Shown: piece by piece, positions 6,291-10,271 of the stretch
How positions within the stretch are numbered: the stretch's first letter is position 1
Layout of the letters: each line of letters opens with the position of its first letter
Translations under genes and position numbers: made by a program
Assembly (NCBI GenBank): GCA_021784535.1
Contig: JAJYHW010000083.1
Coordinates: 1-10,271, forward strand
Direction of reading: 5' to 3'
Length of the DNA: 10,271 nucleotides
Source: a bacterium
GTDB lineage: Bacteria; Patescibacteriota; Microgenomatia; Levybacterales; UBA12049
Notes under the pieces: generated by a model
What the model was told of the DNA's origin: nothing
Databases searched by the model: none
The model's input: the letters and a program-made list of their open reading frames with translations, nothing else

Positions 6291-7169
6291 TATCTCTACC
6301 AGCGCCTTCTCGTACGTCTCAACCAGATAACTATTTTTCGTTAATTTCCCAAGAGCGATCAAACTTTTTGCTTTCGTATGCAGCATTGTTTTCATCAACC
6401 GATATTCAACAGGTGAACGGTGTTTTTTGTAGAAATATAAAAGATTTTTATAAATATTGATAATTGCAAACGTTTTATTGGTGCTCCCATGCTCCTTATG
6501 TAAAACCAAAACATCAGGATAAAAATAAATCTTTTTCCCTGCTAGATGCGCACGATAACAAAGTTCCATATCTTCCGTATACATAAATATCATCTCGTCA
6601 AATCCATGCAATTGCTCAAATACATCTCTTCGGATCATCATCAGTCCTCCTTTTACCCAATCTACCTTCTGAATGGTTTTGGGGCTTCTATCCAATAATC
6701 CGTATCGCTGGCCGCCTATCATGAGCAGAAAAGCATACCACAGCGTATAAAATTTCCCGACTGAGGCCTGCAAAGAACTATCAAAATTACGCAGTTGACC
6801 ACCAAGAATCGCTACATCTGGATGTTCTTTACAATACGCAGCCATTTTATCTATCCCTTTGTCTTTTACAATCGTGTCGTTATTAAGAAAAAGAATAAAA
6901 TCTCCTTTGGAAACTTTTGCTCCGGTATTGCATCCTGCGCCAAAACCTGCGTTGCTCGTGTTTGCAATCACCTGCATGTTCGCAAATTTTTTATTTTTAA
7001 TCTCTTCGCGAATCATATCCACTGAATCATCTCCTGAGGCATTGTCGACGATAACGACTTCTATCTCATTACTTTCAAACTCATCAGCATATTGCTCCCA
7101 CAAAGAATTGATGCAGGAAATTGTTAAATCAGGTTTTTTATAATTTAAAGTAACGATGGAAAGTAACAT
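6285..7169 (-). CDS. Family-2 glycosyltransferase, WbbL/rhamnosyltransferase-like
   Basis: From the ATG at 7169 this is a 294-residue GT2 protein. A TTG two codons earlier (7175) is in frame, but the family begins (M)LLSIVTLNY, so ATG is chosen. Motifs are VIVDNASGDDS (39-49), NAGFGAGCNTG (73-83), the DXD-equivalent LNNDT (95-99), MYTEDMELCYRAH (196-208) with Glu199-Asp200, and LHKEHGSTNK (223-232). The TEDMELC and HKEHGS blocks are close to those of transferases that add rhamnose to polyprenyl-diphosphate-linked sugar, so action at the cytoplasmic membrane face is likely; the actual donor is not determined. It is the last gene of the minus-strand group and starts 18 bases after the preceding transferase, with no strong ribosome site. 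Confidence 0.87.
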   Translation of the reverse strand: MLLSIVTLNYKKPDLTISCINSLWEQYADEFESNEIEVVIVDNASGDDSVDMIREEIKNKKFANMQVIANTSNAGFGAGCNTGAKVSKGDFILFLNNDTIVKDKGIDKMAAYCKEHPDVAILGGQLRNFDSSLQASVGKFYTLWYAFLLMIGGQRYGLLDRSPKTIQKVDWVKGGLMMIRRDVFEQLHGFDEMIFMYTEDMELCYRAHLAGKKIYFYPDVLVLHKEHGSTNKTFAIINIYKNLLYFYKKHRSPVEYRLMKTMLHTKAKSLIALGKLTKNSYLVETYEKALVEIK

Positions 7170-7187
7170 TTGCAATAAGATATCGAT

Positions 7188-8141
7188 TTATTCTCTGAAT
7201 TCCTTCAGCACTTCTCTATCTTGTCGTACGAAATATTTTTTTGCACGATAGCGGGACTCTTGTACGCGATGCAGCTGCATGAGCGCGAGAAAGAAACCCT
7301 GAAAGAATAGCCAGTCTTTACGCTTCATGCTTGTCAGAAAGTGATAAGGAAGCCAAAAAACATGTAGGAACAATAATTTTCCCTCTGTAATATTTTTCCA
7401 GACAAAGAAAAATTGATTACGGAAAACAATACGCTGCACATATTTGGGCTTAAATTTCGTTTTGATTGCTCCTTCTTCATGCTCATGGATAACTTTACTT
7501 TTAGGTTCAAAAACGAGCTTGTACCCTGACTTCAATGCGCGGTATGAAAGATCAATATCTTCCCAATAAAATGGGTTAAAAAGTACATCAAGGCCGCCTA
7601 GCTTATCCCAAAGACGCTTACGAAAAGCTCCGCTACCTCCGCTCACCCAAAACGTATCTGTTTTATCAAGCTTGCCTTCATGATGAAAAACAAATCCTTT
7701 CTGCCAATAGCCAATTCCCCGTCCTCGCAAAACAATCTTACCGTCTTCGCTGCTCTCATCCATACATCCCACCGCAAAAACTTTTTCATCTGAAAAATGC
7801 ATAAGGAGCGGTTCAAGAAAATCTTTATGCGGCCTGACATCTGAATTTAAAAGAATGAGGATATCGCCAGTTGCAAGAGCAACTCCCCGATTTACATTTT
7901 TAGAAAAACCGGATTCCTCTTTTCTAGTATTGTTAACTGTCTTCCCGATAATACCCGTTTTATCCAGCGACGCAATAAAGGAAGCGATCACTGCTTTGGA
8001 ATCATCAGTAGAAGGATCATTGGGAATAATTATTTCAACTTTCCCCTTTTTATACTCTCTTACTGCCGTAAGAACATGTGGAAGATTTTTCGGCAATATT
8101 TTCCCGCCGTTATAATTTGGAATAATGATACTGATATTCAT
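7188..8141 (-). CDS. Family-2 glycosyltransferase with hydrophobic C-terminal segment
   Basis: From ATG 8141 the protein has 317 residues; an in-frame GTG lies two codons upstream (8147). ATG is favoured by the family N-terminus (MNISIIIPNYNGG) and by a G-rich GGGGTGG stretch 6-12 bases ahead. The GT-A core shows EIIIPNDPSTDDS (36-48, with Pro-Asn-Asp where Val-Asp-Asp or Val-Asp-Asn is common), GFSKNVNRG (78-86), the DXD-like LNSDV (98-102), SGGSGAFRK (167-175), YWEDIDLSYR (192-201) with Glu194-Asp195, and IHEHEEG with His219. The C-terminal part from about 230 alternates aromatic and hydrophobic stretches (LLFLHVFWLPYHF, WLFFQGFFLALMQL) with basic residues, suggesting monotopic membrane binding. 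It follows the 86-residue membrane protein by 57 bases and precedes another transferase. Confidence 0.87.
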   Translation of the reverse strand: MNISIIIPNYNGGKILPKNLPHVLTAVREYKKGKVEIIIPNDPSTDDSKAVIASFIASLDKTGIIGKTVNNTRKEESGFSKNVNRGVALATGDILILLNSDVRPHKDFLEPLLMHFSDEKVFAVGCMDESSEDGKIVLRGRGIGYWQKGFVFHHEGKLDKTDTFWVSGGSGAFRKRLWDKLGGLDVLFNPFYWEDIDLSYRALKSGYKLVFEPKSKVIHEHEEGAIKTKFKPKYVQRIVFRNQFFFVWKNITEGKLLFLHVFWLPYHFLTSMKRKDWLFFQGFFLALMQLHRVQESRYRAKKYFVRQDREVLKEFRE

Positions 8142-8198
8142 AGACACACCACCCCATATCCCTCTGTTAGGAAAGAATGAGATGAGATTATTGATTAT

Positions 8199-8459
8199 TC
8201 AAGCCCCAAATAGAAAAAGTGTGAGAATTGTTCCCAAAATGACGATCAATATGTATTCAACAACGATCCGCAAATGGAGCTGATGGTGGATATAGTGATG
8301 TACCATAGCCCAGATAAAATAAAGAAACGCGGTTATCATCAAGAAAGAAGCTTGCAAGCTGGCGTTATCTCTGGAGACAAGAACCAGAAATAAACCGGTT
8401 CCAAAAATAACAAAATATACAAGATAATGCCAGAAATGTTTTTTGATATTTTTCTTCAT
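8199..8459 (-). CDS. Small three-helix membrane protein with a His-rich loop, function unknown
   Basis: I do not recognise a named family for this 86-residue protein. A basic start (MKKNIKKHFWHY) precedes three hydrophobic segments at about 10-29, 35-53 and 64-84. Between the second and third lies VHHYIHHQLHLR (53-64) with His54, His55, His58, His59 and His62, a dense cluster that could bind a metal or haem or sit at the membrane interface. By the positive-inside rule the N-terminus should be cytoplasmic. The gene has no Shine-Dalgarno site, follows the CAP gene by 43 bases and precedes a glycosyltransferase by 57, so co-transcription is likely. The clean start and stop, strong hydrophobic pattern and position in a same-strand series make it a credible gene. 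Confidence 0.75.
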   Translation of the reverse strand: MKKNIKKHFWHYLVYFVIFGTGLFLVLVSRDNASLQASFLMITAFLYFIWAMVHHYIHHQLHLRIVVEYILIVILGTILTLFLFGA

Positions 8460-8464
8460 AAGAA

Positions 8465-8492
8465 TCTCAGATTTCTAGTCTCTAATTTCTAA
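8465..8492. repeat. Tandem pair of 14-base intergenic repeats
   Basis: TCTCAGATTTCTAG (8465-8478) is followed directly by TCTCTAATTTCTAA (8479-8492); 11 of 14 positions agree. Together they fill most of the 43-base gap between the CAP gene and the 86-residue membrane protein gene. A third version lies at 6235-6249, also preceded by GAATCTC. No strong hairpin or T tract accompanies it. Confidence 0.5.
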
Positions 8493-8502
8493 AACCTACC
8501 CC

Positions 8503-9432
8503 TTAAAGTATCGCTCCCCTTGCAATGATAATACCCGCGATGAGAATAAACAATAAGAAAAGCATGTGATCAACGTTATGTGAAAAAGCTCTGACGATAT
8601 TTTTCCGCTCCACAATAATGGCATCAATTGCCAAAGCCAGCAAAAAGAATCCGAGAATAACGAAAGAAATATCTCTTTTGAGCATTTCCGAATCAATCAA
8701 TGGAGGAGTCGCTACCGCTGCCTGTCCTGCAAGAGCTGAAGGCTGAATAATCTTCACATTGCCTACAACTCTTGAAGAAGGAGATGCGTTTGTTTGTGTT
8801 TGTACGATACCTGCTTGTGGTATGGGAGTCGGCGACAGGACAGCTGCAACTACGGTACCGTCTGGATTATAAGGACTGCCGAATTCCTGCACGACCAAAG
8901 TCGTTTGCGTCCCAGTCAGTACTCCGGACTGCACAGCAAATCCAATATCTGTATAATGCGGCGATAGCATATTGGCACGATGCTCCGGACTATTCATCCA
9001 CGCATCTACGACTGCTGAGCTTGAATTAAACCCGCGAGCTAGGTTTTCTCCAGCGTAAAGATAATTATATCCCGCATCTTTTATCCAATACCATGGCGTT
9101 GTCCCATCCGGCGAAACATGCGCCCAGTAATCTTTGGCAAACATATCTTGTGCTTTCATCTGAGCAGCCTGAGTCAATTCAGGATTGAGATTAAGCGGAG
9201 GCAATCCATTTGCCTCACGCTCAAGGTTGGTATCTTTCAGAAGGGCTTGCACGGTGATTGAAGTTGTCGAATCTCCCAATACTGCGGGATATTGCCGCTG
9301 CGCTCCTTGCATAATCAGAAGTGTTGAAAAAAGCAGTGTAATGACGATCAGCAAACTGTCATGATGCAAAACTCGCGCACGATGCTTGTTTGATTCATGA
9401 GGGATAAAGAGATGCCGAAAAAAGTGCTTCAT
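8503..9432 (-). CDS. Membrane-anchored CAP/SCP-domain protein
   Basis: A 309-residue protein with a CAP (SCP/PR-1-like) domain held outside the cell. A basic N-terminal stretch rich in His and Arg (1-24) is followed by a hydrophobic anchor at about 26-42. The CAP domain spans about 60-188: NLEREANGLPPL (69-80), YWAHVSPDG (102-110), GENLARGF (128-135), WMNSPEHRANML (145-156) and IGFAV (163-167). His105, Glu129, Glu150 and His151 would form the usual cavity site. A Pro/Ser/Thr-rich linker (190-245) leads to two more hydrophobic segments at about 253-275 and 289-307. Bacterial CAP proteins are mostly uncharacterised secreted or cell-wall proteins, so no enzymatic role is assigned. It heads the minus-strand group with the 86-residue membrane protein and two glycosyltransferases, and its start is predicted to be leaderless. 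Confidence 0.87.
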   Translation of the reverse strand: MKHFFRHLFIPHESNKHRARVLHHDSLLIVITLLFSTLLIMQGAQRQYPAVLGDSTTSITVQALLKDTNLEREANGLPPLNLNPELTQAAQMKAQDMFAKDYWAHVSPDGTTPWYWIKDAGYNYLYAGENLARGFNSSSAVVDAWMNSPEHRANMLSPHYTDIGFAVQSGVLTGTQTTLVVQEFGSPYNPDGTVVAAVLSPTPIPQAGIVQTQTNASPSSRVVGNVKIIQPSALAGQAAVATPPLIDSEMLKRDISFVILGFFLLALAIDAIIVERKNIVRAFSHNVDHMLFLLFILIAGIIIARGAIL

Positions 9433-9439
9433 ATCCTCA

Positions 9440-9470
9440 AGTATAGCACGTTATTTCTTATTTTTTACAA
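9440..9470 (-). promoter_or_regulatory. Predicted extended -10, leaderless promoter of the CAP gene
   Basis: On the minus strand TGC-TATACT (9448-9440) is an extended -10 box. A TTGTAA (9470-9465) lies 19 bases upstream, a long spacing that the extended -10 could tolerate. The ATG at 9432 follows TATACT by exactly 7 bases, so the transcript should start at the A of the start codon. The GAGG found there is too close to ATG to act as a ribosome site. Confidence 0.55.
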
Positions 9471-9514
9471 CGGCAAAATAATGAAATGGATTAGACAAAC
9501 ACTCTGAGCAATTC

Positions 9515-10181
9515 CTATTTACTTACTGTTCCTGTTGTTTTATTATCCCAATACTGAGTACCTTTTATTCTACATACTCTATCGCCAGCAAATGATGTAT
9601 AACAATCTTCCAATTTTTTTTTATTCCCCTTATCTCGCTTACTCCCTTTCCCGTGATGCGCAAAAGACCTATTCGTTCCATAATTTACTCTCGTTTGATC
9701 TGCCCAATATTGAACTGTTCTGGAATAACTTGGATCCCCAGGATTATAATTTTCTACCGCTTTCCACAAGCCCATACGTTTAGCATCAGCACAAAGCCTG
9801 CGTGCTGTTGCCTCTTCTGCATCTCTAGTGCTCCAAATACTCCCCCACCCTGGCAGCCAATATTGAGGCATCCACTGCGTCGGACCTTCTGCGCCTGCAG
9901 GAGATGTCTCATAACTATCTGCTCCCCAGCTATTAAAATGAGTTTCCACCATGGTTAAACCAGCGAGAACTCTTGGCGTTACCTCGCTACACGTTTGACT
10001 TGCCTGAGCTATCGCATTGACAAAGTTACCCGGCACTTGCCTGCCGGCAATAGTGATATTTGTAATATTGCCACCGCATCCTGCATCTAATACCGCAACC
10101 CCTCCAGCAAGAACTGCAAAAAGTCCTACTGTGCCAACTCGTCTAGAGACCGTTTCAAAACGGGCGCTTTTTTTTCTTCAT
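9515..10181 (-). CDS. Secreted or lipoprotein lytic-transglycosylase-like protein, start frame-shifted in a poly-A run
   Basis: The downstream frame carries a lysozyme-like, lytic transglycosylase-type domain: LTMVETHF with the candidate catalytic Glu, then SPAGAEGPTQWMP (compare the family's S-x-x-GAxGxxQ), and AVENYNPGDPSY (compare the AYNxG motif). Such enzymes cleave peptidoglycan glycan strands outside the membrane. The frame remains open from 10036 up to a TGA at 10180-10178 without any ATG, GTG or TTG. That upstream part encodes a signal-peptide-like stretch, SRRVGTVGLFAVLAGGVAVL, followed by DAGC. The only good ATG (10181) is one base out of frame across a run of eight A (10175-10168). 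With seven A the protein would be 221 residues, beginning MKKKSARFET, with Cys35 as possible lipid anchor and catalytic Glu79. A Lys-rich linker and a C-terminal piece with two Cys (193, 203) follow the domain. The alternative GTG start at 10036 would remove the whole export signal. Confidence 0.68.
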
Positions 10182-10184
10182 ATA

Positions 10185-10201
10185 GGTTGCTATAGCAATC
10201 C
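10185..10201. repeat. Near-perfect palindrome over the -10 region
   Basis: GGTTGCTATAGCAATCC (10185-10201) is a dyad with a perfect 12-base core, TTGCTATAGCAA (10187-10198), and G-C flanks at both ends. It overlaps the predicted -10 box of the minus-strand gene, where a bound regulator would block transcription. A chance palindrome cannot be excluded. Confidence 0.4.
10189..10197 (-). promoter_or_regulatory. Extended -10 box before the lytic-transglycosylase start
   Basis: Read on the minus strand, TGC-TATAGC lies 7 bases before ATG 10181, the same geometry as TGC-TATACT before the CAP gene. No convincing -35 box is seen. The -10 box is embedded in the palindrome TTGCTATAGCAA. This placement supports ATG 10181, rather than GTG 10036, as the true start. 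Confidence 0.42.
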
Positions 10202-10212
10202 AAAAACAGGAT

Positions 10213-10225
10213 TTCACTAGGTGAA
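10213..10225. repeat. Short inverted repeat midway between divergent starts
   Basis: TTCAC-TAG-GTGAA (10213-10225) has perfect 5-base arms around three bases. It lies about where the -35 regions of both divergent promoters (minus from 10181, plus from 10255) would be, so it might serve as an operator for both. At this length the evidence is weak. Confidence 0.28.
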
Positions 10226-10239
10226 TTAGCAATAAAGCA

Positions 10240-10248
10240 TGGTATACT
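10240..10248 (+). promoter_or_regulatory. Extended -10 box for a plus-strand gene at the window edge
   Basis: TGG-TATACT (10240-10248) is an extended -10 box followed after 6 bases by a GTG at 10255 and an AAA AAA AGT ATC frame. The spacing repeats the leaderless arrangement seen at 5266-5278 and 9440-9432. No clear -35 box is visible. Confidence 0.45.
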
Positions 10249-10254
10249 AACTCG

Positions 10255-10271
10255 GTGAAAAAAAGTATCAA
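10255..10271 (+). CDS. Start of a plus-strand gene (first five codons only)
   Basis: GTG AAA AAA AGT ATC would begin a protein with Met-Lys-Lys-Ser-Ile, a charge pattern common at the start of exported or membrane proteins. The call rests on the well-placed -10 box 6 bases upstream and on the lack of any other use for this end of the window. Nothing can be said about function. Confidence 0.3.

Noticed and set aside
9433..9514. The 82-base gap between the lytic-transglycosylase-like gene and the CAP gene, as a site for a small gene or terminator.
   Set aside because: It contains the CAP promoter elements. I found no stem followed by a T tract and no credible short reading frame.
1..10271. UGA read as glycine, as in Gracilibacteria and Absconditabacteria.
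   Set aside because: rmlA, the Nudix gene and the 86-residue gene end properly at TGA with the next gene starting at once, and no conserved Gly requires TGA.
1..10271. CRISPR arrays, tRNA or rRNA genes, insertion sequences, toxin-antitoxin pairs.
   Set aside because: Reading both strands I saw no regularly spaced repeats, no cloverleaf-like segments in the short gaps, and no transposase or terminal inverted repeats. Nearly all sequence is accounted for by the listed genes.

Overview
The window reads as AT-rich bacterial DNA with tightly packed genes: no gap exceeds about 110 bases and two gene pairs overlap by ATGA. The inventory (a dTDP-sugar operon, several family-2 glycosyltransferases, a membrane-anchored CAP-domain protein, a small three-helix membrane protein) and the near absence of Shine-Dalgarno sites at promoter-proximal genes resemble Candidate Phyla Radiation (Patescibacteria) genomes, perhaps Microgenomates. 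That placement is an inference from gene content and style, not a measured assignment. TGA is used as a normal stop (rmlA, the Nudix gene, the 86-residue gene), so the UGA=Gly code of some CPR lineages does not apply.

Layout. From 4191 down to 1 on the minus strand runs a probable operon for nucleotide-sugar synthesis: rmlA, rmlB, a QdtA/FdtA-like sugar cupin, a Nudix hydrolase, rmlD and the first 185 codons of a UDP-glucose dehydrogenase that leaves the window. The cupin occupies the place where rmlC would be expected. Just upstream lies a family-2 glycosyltransferase (5174-4245, minus), facing a second one (5278-6213, plus) across a 103-base divergent promoter region with a palindromic operator-like element. 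The plus-strand gene ends in an AT-rich hairpin that touches the stop codon of the next minus-strand gene. A second minus-strand group runs from 9432 to 6285: CAP-domain protein, 86-residue membrane protein, and two more family-2 glycosyltransferases. At the right end is a secreted or lipoprotein lytic-transglycosylase-like gene (minus) whose signal-peptide start is separated from its domain by a one-base frame shift in a run of eight A. It diverges from a plus-strand gene that begins at the window edge.

Together the genes suggest a cell-surface glycan locus. The rml enzymes would supply dTDP-deoxysugar (probably dTDP-rhamnose) and Ugd would supply UDP-glucuronate. Four WbbL-like transferases would assemble the glycan, and the CAP and lytic-transglycosylase-like proteins act at or outside the membrane. 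The most interesting observations are a set of promoters whose -10 boxes sit 6-7 bases before the start codon (predicted leaderless mRNAs), the poly-A frameshift at the lytic transglycosylase start, the missing rmlC with a cupin in its place, and palindromes centred in both divergent promoter regions.
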